Positions 1 through 9,265 of a stretch of DNA of 64,000 bases are shown here, in pieces. A program made the position numbers and the translations under genes. The stretch spans positions 1,364,001 through 1,428,000 of the forward strand of contig OX596000.1 of assembly GCA_951394045.1 (NCBI GenBank), given 5' to 3'. The notes below the pieces were generated by a model. That model saw nothing but the letters and a program-made list of their open reading frames with translations. It had not been told where the DNA came from and ran no database searches. Numbering within the stretch: the stretch's first letter is position 1; every line of letters starts with the position of its first letter. The DNA comes from Nitzschia sp. DOCU1 (lineage: Eukaryota > Bacillariophyta > Bacillariophyceae > Bacillariales > Bacillariaceae).

Positions 1-402
1 TTGCTTTGGTAGCGTTCTTGACGAGCTTGTTCCGCAGCAATCGTGCCATCGGCAATTTGATCAATCGTATAGCCACGTTCGAGGAGTCTGGCGTCAAAAA
101 AAGAACAAATATTGTGAGCGAGGAATTCTCAGAGACTGTGCATCACGCCCCACTTTTCGTTATACTCACATTTGAGCTCGGGTGGGGACTGGCATGACAA
201 GCTTTTTGCGATGTTTCCGCTTGGAGGCTCGGCAATGCTCAAAGGTATCCACGTCGCATTTGGAGGTTTGTACCAATTCGGTTCCCAAAGCAATGGGACA
301 TCCCGAGGTTACCGCAGGATTGTCTCCCAAAATGTAATGAAATTCCAAGATTTCAATGTCCTGGAATCCAACTTGTTTGTCCAACGAAGATTGAGACGGC
401 AT
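1..402 (-). CDS. LGDNP-motif conserved protein, 5' part, two exons (partial)
   Basis: The start is the ATG at 402. Exon 1 (402-170) encodes a short conserved N-terminal block with ILEFHYILGDNP near residues 18-29 and a basic RKHRKKLVMPVP stretch. It ends at a strong donor (GTGAGT, 169-164). An 82-nt intron with a pyrimidine-rich 3' end (CAG at 90-88) leads to exon 2 from 87, which continues in frame as ILLERGYTIDQIADG and runs off the left edge. The order IREYP-like, LGDNP, basic RK-LVMP, then a short helix is a motif I know from many diatom proteins, which have no assigned function. The splice is inferred: both exon phases (2) fit, and reading on without splicing hits a stop at once. The gene is incomplete here. 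Confidence 0.72.
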
Positions 403-1277
403 GATGATGATGGAGTACGATAAGGAAAAGATTAAGATGAATGTGATCCTTCTTTCTTTCTTTGGAGGAAGAAGGAAGAAGGTTGTTGATACAACTGCCG
501 ATTTTATGACTTTATGAACACAGTGGCAACAACATCACTCTATTACCCGGTAGAATATTGCAGAACCGTCGAGTGTGGTGCAACGCGAGAAACTCGTTTG
601 GACGGCCTTTCTTCCTCGATTGCGTACACAAATTCGCAACAATTTTACGTATCTTTGACAATTTCAATTCGGAGGAACCAGTTTTCACGTTCGGCACTTG
701 CAGTAGTAAGTTAAGCCCCGAGAAGCCGCTTATATAAAGGCCAGGTATTTATGACTCCTTGGGAGTGTGTTGATCATCGCCTTTGCCTAAATCGATGTCT
801 TGCATAACTTGTGCCTTCAGAAATTCTTAATTATGTGAATGCCAGACGGTCCTCACAGATAAAAGTTCATTGGGCATGTTACAGAAATTCCGGCGACGAT
901 CGGTACTTAAATTCTAGGTTCGAGGGATAGGGCCCTTCTAAAGATCATTCCTTTGGTCCTGACACGTCATCACACCAGGTGCTAATAAGAAGCGGGATGA
1001 GAGAAATGCGTGCGTCACAATGTCGCAGTGACACGAATCGCTTCGACCAACATTGTGCGACCACTTCCTCAACGGTCCATCACGACGCAGATCTTTTCGA
1101 GGCGTTGGAAGAGGTGCTTTCGGAACCATGAGAATGTGGTTTTGTTCTGTTTTCATCATGGTGCCACCTTGACTCTTGCTTGGCATCTTTCAAACCATAC
1201 GCTTGTATTAGAATCGGATCTCATGTAGCCACGCTACATGTCGATGCTCAAAGACAAGAGCTAGCTACTACGATATC
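403..1277. other. Intergenic region between divergent genes
   Basis: It should hold the promoters of the LGDNP gene (-) and of the gene starting at 1278 (+). A TATATAAAG box lies at 731-739, but it is more than 500 bp from the plus-strand ATG, so its use is unclear. The short ORFs on both strands show no convincing protein features. Confidence 0.5.
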
Positions 1278-3977
1278 ATGTTTTCTACCTCGGCGGCGTC
1301 TGCTGGACTTGTTGTTGCTGGTCGTCGAGTAATCTTACACAGAAAATGGCAACATCCCCGACTTTTGCGCATCTCCAGATTTCCCCAGAACGAGCTGCTG
1401 CGATGTCTGGGCACCACCACGGACTCTTTCAGCAACGACGAGAAATCGGCGGCAGCATCTCCCAGTAATCCAAAGGTTGCCGCTTCAACTACTGTTGCTC
1501 CCCGCCCGGTTCTCTCGCCTATTATTGACGCCAACCCCTTGGTTGTGTCGACTCTCACCAAAACATCGAACAGCAACAACAACCACCCCAAAATGCCCAA
1601 AGTATTCCCCCGTCTTCCTCCTGTTACGGGACTCGAAGAATTTCCTCCCGACCGTACCCAAGCCTTGCGACGACAACAAGCAACCTATCGCATTCTCAAA
1701 ATTGCGGCTGATCGCTTGGTTGAACCACCCACCTTGCATTTATTGGCATTTTCGGCATGGGCGACCATGTCCATTGCATTGATTGAAGGTGTCGTGATAT
1801 GTCGAGAATGGCCACTTTTGGAAAGTTTGGAAGCAGCCAAATTTACCTGGTGGTATTCGGTAGAACAATTGATTCCTTCCATTGTGTGGGATTCGCAAGA
1901 TGCGGCGACTGTGGCTAGAAGTTTGGATATGGATCCGTCTCAAGTGCTAAGAAATTTGGCATTGGAAGATTCGAATACGGCCACGGCCTTGTTACATATT
2001 CGTCTCTTGCAAACAACTCGCTATTTTGTGGCAGGATTCATGATGATTGCCAGTATTGTTCGTGCGGCGGGTGTCAGTGCTGGAGCCTTTGCGCAATACG
2101 AAGAACGAATTCGATTGGGCCGAGAACCACCTCTTCGCATTTTCAAGGATGAAAATCCTGGTGTGGTACTTCGCATGTGTGGACGAGATTCGTACACGAC
2201 CGAAGTTTCCTTACAAAAAATGGGAGTGCACATTTTTCCCGTCTTTGAACATCCCGATCGAGTCCAATATTTAGTATGGCGGCATTCGGAACAATTACAT
2301 CGACCCGTATATTGGTGTGTCAAGGAACATAAATATGGATCGGCTTATTCGTGGGATCGATTTCCGACGGATGAAACCATTTTTTGTCCACCCTTGACAT
2401 GGAATCCTAATCCAGACGGCGATTCGGCATCTTACACTACCGAGCCATCATCCTTGGACAATGCTCCGGCTGCTGGTCCCAAATTATTGATTTTGGAAGC
2501 GGATTGTACTAATGCACAAGATCCTCTTGCGTTGGGTAATGCGGCACTGGATTTGAATTTGGACGACGCCTCGCAAGGCTTTCGGCGTATTCAAGAACGG
2601 TTTAGTTTGGCGCATCCCAAGGGCACCTTTCGTACACTCCGAGTTTACTTGGGCAACTCGTTAGAATTAAAACGTACCGGAGGTGGTCATCGATATACTT
2701 TACGACATCGTGTGGCCTATGCCAAGGAAGTGGATGTCTTGTTGGATAGTCGAGCGCCCGTGCTCGAACGCATCTTGGATTGGTGTCGACGAGTGGCAGG
2801 AAAAGATAAACGAATTTGCTTTCAAACGTCGTCTCAAGAGTACTTTACAAGTTTACAAAAGATTTTGCAATGTTACGGTTACGAGATCTATGATCCATTG
2901 GACTTGCGAACCCTGTGGCTGAATCAACAACTACAAAAACACCAACAACAACTTCAGCAGCAACAACAACAATTCAACGACGAGTCCAATACACTGTCAA
3001 CGACAGAATCCAACAACAAGGAGCCCGAGACTACCACTACGACGACCAGCAGCTCGCCGCAAGCGGTTCCGCCGTCGATTCTAGCAATTCTCATGGAAGA
3101 TCCTCTGCTATACGATATGTGGCAAGAACGCGGCACGCCCGGTTTTCTAGCGGATAGTTTTCAATTTGGCACATCCAAAGAAGACAAGGACGATCCATCG
3201 CCAGTTGCCACCAATGACGACGACGAGAAAACCAGCCAGCACGGCAAGAAGAAGAACAAAAATGCTGAAATGTTGCGCCAAATAGCCCGACTTGCCAAGC
3301 TACCTCGTCTCGTCCACATGCCTACGACGGCGGAGACGGTCAATGCGGTGGAAGCTCTCATTACGGCAGGAGAAGTAGATTCCACCAATTGCTGTGCCAT
3401 TTTGGAACGTCAAGAAGGTGTGGCTGCTCTAGAATATATTTTGCAACAAAAGTCCGATTTGGTACGCGGAGAACGATATCAAGAGTGGGTATCCGAAGAA
3501 GATGGAGAAGAAGATTCCTACTCCAACCAGGCGACAGATGCAGGGTCTACTAATAGTAGCAATAGCACAACTACTACTGACGGCGAAGATTGCGGCGGCG
3601 GCGTCGTTTGCAAAGGTGGTGCACGTTGGACTCATTCTCGTCGACGTCGCGCCGGTGGAGGAGCTGGTTTGCAAATGATTTGTACTTCTACGATTTATGA
3701 TGATTTATTTCGTCAAGTCCGCATTTGGGCTCGCATGGGATTTACCAGTACCCAGATTCAGAAGGAGATGGACTTGCGATTTCATGAAATTTTGGAGCAT
3801 AGTAACAGCCATCATGAGGAGGTTCCTCAACAGGAGAGCATTACCACGGGGGCACACGATCGACACGAAACGGGGCCAGCCGACGACGACGAACCACCAG
3901 AAGGGCTACCCGGAAGTGCTAGTAACAGTAAGAGCAAGGTCACGAGGGGTGGCCCCGAAGCAGACCCACATTCATGA
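1278..3977 (+). CDS. Large hypothetical protein, probable organelle membrane protein
   Basis: An 899-residue single ORF that I do not recognise. The first ~45 residues are rich in Arg, Ser and Leu with almost no acidic residues, as in a mitochondrial presequence (inference). Two hydrophobic segments lie near residues 153-175 (LLAFSAWATMSIALIEGVVI) and 247-270 (YFVAGFMMIASIVRAAGV). The region ~280-550 is well ordered, with many Trp, Tyr and His, and is probably the conserved core. After it come a Gln run (~552-573), Ser/Thr-rich and acidic low-complexity segments, a short ordered block (LARLPRLVHMPTT, ~675-690) and a Gly/Arg patch. The gene converges on the riboflavin-kinase fusion, with 137 bp between the stops. 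The ATG at 1278 is the first in frame and gives the presequence-like start. Confidence 0.75.
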   Translation: MFSTSAASAGLVVAGRRVILHRKWQHPRLLRISRFPQNELLRCLGTTTDSFSNDEKSAAASPSNPKVAASTTVAPRPVLSPIIDANPLVVSTLTKTSNSNNNHPKMPKVFPRLPPVTGLEEFPPDRTQALRRQQATYRILKIAADRLVEPPTLHLLAFSAWATMSIALIEGVVICREWPLLESLEAAKFTWWYSVEQLIPSIVWDSQDAATVARSLDMDPSQVLRNLALEDSNTATALLHIRLLQTTRYFVAGFMMIASIVRAAGVSAGAFAQYEERIRLGREPPLRIFKDENPGVVLRMCGRDSYTTEVSLQKMGVHIFPVFEHPDRVQYLVWRHSEQLHRPVYWCVKEHKYGSAYSWDRFPTDETIFCPPLTWNPNPDGDSASYTTEPSSLDNAPAAGPKLLILEADCTNAQDPLALGNAALDLNLDDASQGFRRIQERFSLAHPKGTFRTLRVYLGNSLELKRTGGGHRYTLRHRVAYAKEVDVLLDSRAPVLERILDWCRRVAGKDKRICFQTSSQEYFTSLQKILQCYGYEIYDPLDLRTLWLNQQLQKHQQQLQQQQQQFNDESNTLSTTESNNKEPETTTTTTSSSPQAVPPSILAILMEDPLLYDMWQERGTPGFLADSFQFGTSKEDKDDPSPVATNDDDEKTSQHGKKKNKNAEMLRQIARLAKLPRLVHMPTTAETVNAVEALITAGEVDSTNCCAILERQEGVAALEYILQQKSDLVRGERYQEWVSEEDGEEDSYSNQATDAGSTNSSNSTTTTDGEDCGGGVVCKGGARWTHSRRRRAGGGAGLQMICTSTIYDDLFRQVRIWARMGFTSTQIQKEMDLRFHEILEHSNSHHEEVPQQESITTGAHDRHETGPADDDEPPEGLPGSASNSKSKVTRGGPEADPHS

Positions 3978-4114
3978 AGAAATTGGGCAAGGGATGGGGG
4001 ACCGAAGCAAAGCTTTTTCGAAGTGCTCTAGAGACGTTGCGAGACAGAAGGACGCGTGCTACCTGCTACTATTAGCTGGCAAACTTCCTCTTTACGCTTT
4101 AATTTTTTCAGTAG

Positions 4115-5863
4115 TTACTTCTCCGCCTCTACCATGGCAGTTAGCGTTTCCAAATGATCGACAAACTCCCAGCTAGCGTTTTCGTCGCCACCTCCACTTC
4201 CTACCCATGCTGGTTTCACTTTCGCGTCGCCCAATAAAAAGGGATCCTGATGAAGTTCTCGAAACGGTGAATCATTGTCCAACGTTTCGCGAGCTTCGGC
4301 AATATCGGCATGAATTTGAGCGATTAGGGCTGGAAAACTGTCAAACTTTTGTTCGTCCCGCAGGTAGCCACACAATTGAAGACGCATAGTTTCACCATAG
4401 AAATCTGGCAGTATAGCATAGTCATCCTTGTCGTCTTTGTTACGATTAATGATCAAGTGCGCTTCGATAATCTTTTCTTTGTTTTCTTGACCTTGGAATG
4501 TGGGGGAATACCCAACGTTGACCACGGCTTTGAAGACACGACGCTGCTGGGGCAGCCGTGAAAGGTGCTCCAGGGTAGCCCATCCAAAGTAAACCCCCGG
4601 AGTCACGTCGGCCAAGGCGTTTTGAAAGAGACTAGCAGGTAAATTAGCGGTGGGGACGCCCAATTTCTTGCCTCCACGACCATACCCTTGATCGACAATG
4701 CCTCGATAGCGTTGAATTTGTGGGAGAGGTTTGGCTCGTCGATTCGGATTCTGATGGTCCAAAATCATGAGATAATATGGCATTGATTTGAAATAAGTTG
4801 GAACGATGCTTGGCATTAAACCAAACGTCCATTGTTGAACCATGGCCAGTGTCGACGGAGGCAACGTATGTGGAACAGTCTTTGGGTCTTGATCATGTAA
4901 TTGCTGAACAAAGGAGGCTCCCAACGGATGCGAAATGGCAATCACGGACGGACCTTTCGGTAAGGCTTCCAAGACGGCCTTTGGGTCCCAAAAGTTTCCA
5001 AAACAGGCATTCAAAATAATACCATCATAGGCACTAGGGTCGGCCGTGGCACAAAACGATTGAACATCGCTCGCCACAATTTGAATCGAATGATTGGGTG
5101 AATGGTCATCCTCGTCAACCAACGACTCTAATAGTTGTTGAGCTCGAGTTGCCGCATGATTCACCATTGACGGACTCAAATCGACTCCTGTAATGACTAG
5201 CTGAATGTTTGCGGCGTTGGCAGCTTCCATCAAGAATTCCCACAGCACACCAGTCCCACATGCAACATCCAAAATATGGACCGTCGTCGTCTCAACAGCA
5301 TCCTCATCATTCTCACCCTGTTTGTCGCTATTAGTCGTTGTTTTCTGTCGTCCATTCTGTACATGTTGCACAAACTTGCTGAGAATGTCTTCGGCCATGG
5401 CTTGATAGACGGGTTCTAGTTCCGGCGTCACTTCCTTTTCTCGATCAGCAAACCATTCACTAATCGAATCAAACACGTCTTGTTGATGACGCAAATGTTC
5501 TTCTTCGCCCAAGTAAAGATTTGTGGAAGACGACGACGACGTCGGTGATGCACTCGACGAAGCGGTCGCCTGCAATTGAATGAGATTCTCGTGATTATCA
5601 GCATCCTTGTCACCACCACTACTAGTGTTAGACATGAATCGAACTGTAGCCGATATGGGCCGGACAGGAATTCGTCGTTTTATTGTTGATGATGCCGATA
5701 ACGCGGCAGATGACGTCGTCCAGAACTTTCGGGGACGAGAACATTGGATCACACCGCCGACGCCTGCAAAAGCGCGGACCGATCGTGGCCCCGTAGTACT
5801 TAGCAGCCCGAACATGAAGCAGAGAAAGACGACAGAGGGGTGGAATTTGATCTTTCGAGCCAT
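4115..5863 (-). CDS. Plastid-targeted SAM methyltransferase-riboflavin kinase fusion
   Basis: A 582-residue protein from the ATG at 5863; the frame stays open to 5959, with upstream ATGs at 5872 and 5959. The 5863 start is preferred because it gives a clean signal peptide (MARKIKFHPS, then VVFLCFMFGLL) ending at RAFAGV, the AFAP-like site typical of secondary plastids. Residues ~190-380 form a class I methyltransferase: motif I ILDVACGTG, acidic motif II ITGVDLSPSMV, motif III YDGIILNACFGNF. Residues ~385-530 are a riboflavin kinase, with GYGRGGKKLGVPTANLP for the ATP loop and PTAN, NVGYSPTF, and IIEAHLI carrying the catalytic Glu position. Riboflavin kinase converts riboflavin and ATP to FMN, so the predicted role is FMN supply in the plastid. 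The methyl acceptor is unknown. A broken copy of the 5' end lies at 15690-16130. Confidence 0.88.
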   Translation of the reverse strand: MARKIKFHPSVVFLCFMFGLLSTTGPRSVRAFAGVGGVIQCSRPRKFWTTSSAALSASSTIKRRIPVRPISATVRFMSNTSSGGDKDADNHENLIQLQATASSSASPTSSSSSTNLYLGEEEHLRHQQDVFDSISEWFADREKEVTPELEPVYQAMAEDILSKFVQHVQNGRQKTTTNSDKQGENDEDAVETTTVHILDVACGTGVLWEFLMEAANAANIQLVITGVDLSPSMVNHAATRAQQLLESLVDEDDHSPNHSIQIVASDVQSFCATADPSAYDGIILNACFGNFWDPKAVLEALPKGPSVIAISHPLGASFVQQLHDQDPKTVPHTLPPSTLAMVQQWTFGLMPSIVPTYFKSMPYYLMILDHQNPNRRAKPLPQIQRYRGIVDQGYGRGGKKLGVPTANLPASLFQNALADVTPGVYFGWATLEHLSRLPQQRRVFKAVVNVGYSPTFQGQENKEKIIEAHLIINRNKDDKDDYAILPDFYGETMRLQLCGYLRDEQKFDSFPALIAQIHADIAEARETLDNDSPFRELHQDPFLLGDAKVKPAWVGSGGGDENASWEFVDHLETLTAMVEAEK

Positions 5864-6649
5864 GGTCGGCATGGAGGGCACAGAGGCTACGAAGAGACAA
5901 TGACCGTGTTGCCGATGAGATCGTTTGCCTGCAAGTGTGGTGCGTTCGCGGGGAAGCATTCTCGAATCTTGCAGTACACAAGATTTCCCGCCAAATTACA
6001 GATATCTTTCCTTGTATGTAACTGATATTGATACCGTATTACCAACTGTCGGGTTTTTTCGTCGGCGAGGCGATAGAATGCAGACGCGGTTCGGGATTGA
6101 ATGTAGACGCGTGTCACCTGCAAAAGCGCGCGCGCAAGATCCAAAAATGATGCACAAAGGACATGTCGGCATTTCTTCCACCTCTGTCAATAGGGGTCCG
6201 TTGTATCTTTTGCTCCTGGTCCATCCACACCGACCATGGCTCAAACGATCAATTCCGCATCTTCCGTGTACTTTCACTGATTCATGATGCTGGGTCTGCT
6301 AATTTGTACAACTAGTAGAACGGCATCGCGGTCAGCATTCTTTCGTCTGAGAATACTGGTGTGATGCGTCGTCCTGAAACTATCTTGACCATCGGTCGAT
6401 ATGTTATGACGATTCCATAGGCATATTGCAGTCGGAAGCAGTTAATGTTCATTCTCTATCGACTTGTTGCAATCGGACTTATGTCTTACGAAATAGTAGG
6501 ATGAGTACGACGGCCATGAGTCCCCCCGATGCTCTGTTATGACGTTCTATCTGGTCGATTCACCATGACCCTCCCTCTTTCAACTGCATTGGGCATTGTG
6601 CAACATATGATCTTTAGTACTTACAACAACAGATACACACATCTGAATT
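5864..6649. other. Intergenic spacer with conserved LRR 3' flank
   Basis: This holds the riboflavin-kinase promoter side and the 3' flank of the first LRR gene. The stretch ~6560-6650 (ACCATGACCCTC, then AACATATGATCTTTAGTACTTAC) recurs with changes behind the other LRR genes at ~12255-12332, ~16245-16332 and ~27165-27256, so it is part of the duplicated unit. I see no coding sequence here. Confidence 0.55.
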
Positions 6650-9028
6650 CTACGTACTAGTTTGGTTGCTCTCCATGCAATCCTCTCGTTGAAGTCCAAA
6701 CACCTCGGACAAATTCATATCTAAAGACGTCCATTCGACTTCGTACTCCAAAGGTATGGTCCCCTCCAAACAATTGGCCGAGAAGTTGGCCGTGGTAATG
6801 TTTGTCCAGGAAGCGTACGATGCAGGGAGAGTGCCAGTCAGGTGGTTTTCGTGAAGATACACACGCTCAACCTTGGACCATTTACTCCAAGTATCAGGCA
6901 GTGTCCCAGTCAAATAATTGCCTTCCAGTCTAATCAACTCCATAATGCCCCACTGACTCCAAGACTCGGGGAGAGTCCCCGATAATGAATTTCCGCTAAG
7001 CGACAATGTTAACAAATATGCCCATTGACTCCAAGCCTTGGGGAGTGTTCCGGTCAGATCGTTTTCGAAAAGCGAAACACGTTCCAAATTGATCAGCTGG
7101 CTCCAACTGTCGGGGAGAGTTCCAGTCAAGGCATTATGAAAAAGGTACAACCATGACAAGCTGGTCCATTGACTCCAAGAGTCGGGAAGCGTGCCGGTCA
7201 GATTGTTCTCGTAGAGATTAACAGTCTCCACGGTAGTAGACCATGCACTCCAAGAATCAGGGAGTGGACCCGTCAAGACATTTTGAAACAGGGACAACGC
7301 TGACAAGGCCGACCATTGACTCCATGACTCGGGAAGTGTGCCCATCAGATTGTTATCATAGAGACTCACACTTTCCACGTTGGACCATGCACTCCAAGCA
7401 TCAGGGAGTGGGCCAGTCAACGAGTTTTCAGAAAGGGACAACCCCGATAAGGCGGTCCATTGACTCCAAGAGTCGGGAAGCGTGCCAGTCAGATTGTTAT
7501 CGAAGAGATACACTTGCTGGATGTTGGACCATTCACTCCAAGCGTCAGGGAGGGTCCCAGTCAAGGCATTTTGAGAAAGCTCAAAATCATACAACTTGCT
7601 CCATCGGCTCCAAGACTCGGGAAGGGTGCCGGCCAGATTGTTTTGGTAGAGACGCACACGCTCGACGTTGGACCATGAACTCCAAGAAGGAGGGAGGGTA
7701 CCAGATAGCCGATTTTGAGAAAGAACTACATATTCCACATTTGTCAATCGATCCCACGACTTTGGGATTGTCCCTCTCAGGGAGTTCCATCCAAGATCAA
7801 TATATTCCAAATTCGATAGTAGTCCAATTTCGCTTGAGAGAGTCCCATTCAAAAAGTTATCGTAAAAGAAAAGTGCGCGAAGTTTCGACAAAGCTGTAAG
7901 AACTGAAACAGGAATCGTGCCTGTCAATAAGTTGGCGGACAGCCAAAGCTGTTTCAGATTGCTGAGCGATTCCAACTCGGAGGGCATCGTGCCACTTAGG
8001 CTACTTCCGGTAAGGAATATTATTTCCAATCGAGTCAGCTCCGCCAACCAGGATGGCATAGGCGATGGGTCAAAAGGATTCCACTCCAATACCAGCTCTT
8101 TGAGTTCCGAGAGATATCTCAAAACGCTTGGAATTGTGTTTTGAAGACCGTTTTCGGCGATGCGCAGAGATTGAACCCGAGCTCCGGAATCACATTGAAT
8201 AACACCACCTGGAAGGGACGTCACGTTGACACCATCGAGCATGATCGAATTTTCATGCTCATAGTAGGGAATCTTTTCTTTCCATGTACATTCGTCGTCT
8301 TTGGAAAGAAAGCGAAGCTGGTTCAACCATGCGGTTCCATTGGTTGCGAAATAGAAATTGGCAAGGACAAATCGTTGTACAATCCGCCATTCCGGAGTGT
8401 AAGGATCGTCTAGTGTGCCACTCTGGTCTTCCATAGTAAGCCGTTGATAAGCTCTTTGCTCGTAGCTTCCATCCTTCAATTCGTTCCCGATGATCGGCTG
8501 CAAAATTAGCCACGGGTCTTTTAACTCTGGTGCGATCGTTGGAGAAGGAGTTTCTAGTCCGTCCCCGTTTTCGCCTTTAGTCGTCAACGGCAAAGCAATG
8601 CCTAACGACAAGGCAGATATCAAGAGAACAACAATCAGCCAAAAGAAACGCCACCAAGTTCGAGCTTCTACCTGTGTTTCGTTTTGAATCACGGTGGCCT
8701 CGATAGTCGGCTTGGGTGTCGTTGCTGCTCTCTGTCGCGCCTGTGGTTCGCCCACGACATAGCCTTCCACTTGCAGCGCGAAAGAGACTTCATCTTCCTC
8801 TCCGTGCTCTACCGGAGGAGTTGTTGTCGTGGTGGGAATGGTGCTCGTAGTGGCCCCACCATTCGGCTGTCCTTCTTCGATGTCACTGTTGCTGATTCGA
8901 TTCTCGCCATCTGCCGCGGCCCATTCTGCTTCATCCACTTGACGACTACGTGGCGGAGCCGCTGCTCTCACCTCACCTTTCTTCTTGCCATACCTGCCAG
9001 GTTTCTGCTGGTCTCGGTGTCTTGCCAT
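6650..9028 (-). CDS. Type II membrane leucine-rich-repeat protein, copy 1
   Basis: A 792-residue protein from the ATG at 9028, chosen because the paralogue at 14507 starts with the same MARxRDQQKPGRYGKK head; the frame is open to 9136. The layout is a basic, Pro/Thr-rich cytoplasmic-like head (1-124), one TM segment (~125-147, FFWLIVVLLISALSLGIALPL), a Pro-rich stalk, a cap region (DPWLILQPIIG; EWRIVQRFVLANFYFATNG; CTW), then about 20 LRRs of 24 residues (xLxxNxLTGTLPxSWSxWxxL). The C-terminal cap has Cys (NCLEGTIP) and ends ESNQTST. From about the seventh repeat the usual xIPxxLGxLxxL half becomes LPDSWSQW. Many N-x-T/S sites suit an outward-facing ectodomain. There is no kinase domain. A surface recognition or adhesion role is inference from the LRR fold. 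Confidence 0.87.
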   Translation of the reverse strand: MARHRDQQKPGRYGKKKGEVRAAAPPRSRQVDEAEWAAADGENRISNSDIEEGQPNGGATTSTIPTTTTTPPVEHGEEDEVSFALQVEGYVVGEPQARQRAATTPKPTIEATVIQNETQVEARTWWRFFWLIVVLLISALSLGIALPLTTKGENGDGLETPSPTIAPELKDPWLILQPIIGNELKDGSYEQRAYQRLTMEDQSGTLDDPYTPEWRIVQRFVLANFYFATNGTAWLNQLRFLSKDDECTWKEKIPYYEHENSIMLDGVNVTSLPGGVIQCDSGARVQSLRIAENGLQNTIPSVLRYLSELKELVLEWNPFDPSPMPSWLAELTRLEIIFLTGSSLSGTMPSELESLSNLKQLWLSANLLTGTIPVSVLTALSKLRALFFYDNFLNGTLSSEIGLLSNLEYIDLGWNSLRGTIPKSWDRLTNVEYVVLSQNRLSGTLPPSWSSWSNVERVRLYQNNLAGTLPESWSRWSKLYDFELSQNALTGTLPDAWSEWSNIQQVYLFDNNLTGTLPDSWSQWTALSGLSLSENSLTGPLPDAWSAWSNVESVSLYDNNLMGTLPESWSQWSALSALSLFQNVLTGPLPDSWSAWSTTVETVNLYENNLTGTLPDSWSQWTSLSWLYLFHNALTGTLPDSWSQLINLERVSLFENDLTGTLPKAWSQWAYLLTLSLSGNSLSGTLPESWSQWGIMELIRLEGNYLTGTLPDTWSKWSKVERVYLHENHLTGTLPASYASWTNITTANFSANCLEGTIPLEYEVEWTSLDMNLSEVFGLQREDCMESNQTST

Positions 9029-9265
9029 TCTTTTGAGTATGGGCTGACAATGATGATATGTAATATTCGCGTTGTTGTTTGAGTTTTGTGCTCTCGCGTG
9101 AGACGATGCGAATTTTACTATTAGCCCGACGGGCATGAATGGTCAGAAAACACAACGGAAAGGAAAGGCGGCCTCATCTCGATGATTCGGAGAATGGGTT
9201 TCTCCTGACAAAACGTCATTGGAGTTAGTTCGTGGAGACCAGAGAGTAATAAATCTAAAGTGGAC
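9029..9265 (-). promoter_or_regulatory. Conserved upstream module of LRR copy 1
   Basis: Two blocks match the upstream region of LRR copy 2 exactly: 9087-9106 (reads TGTGCTCTCGCGTGAGACGA on the plus strand, 59 bp before the ATG) and 9244-9265 (GAGTAATAAATCTAAAGTGG core). The first contains the near-palindrome TCTCGCGTGAGA. Sharp conservation inside more diverged flanks suggests 5'UTR or promoter elements, though shared descent alone could also explain it. Confidence 0.45.

Noticed and set aside
7243..7899. A 218-codon plus-strand ORF with repeats, opposite LRR copy 1
   Set aside because: It is the antisense shadow of the 72-bp LRR repeats; the periodic His/Arg/Thr pattern mirrors the codons of the real gene. 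The same holds for 12725-13297 and 16611-17027.
6650..9028. Regular short DNA repeats that could suggest a CRISPR-like array
   Set aside because: The period is ~72 bp, the units vary at synonymous and non-synonymous sites, and they translate as LRRs. There are no identical repeats with unique spacers, and the host is a eukaryote.
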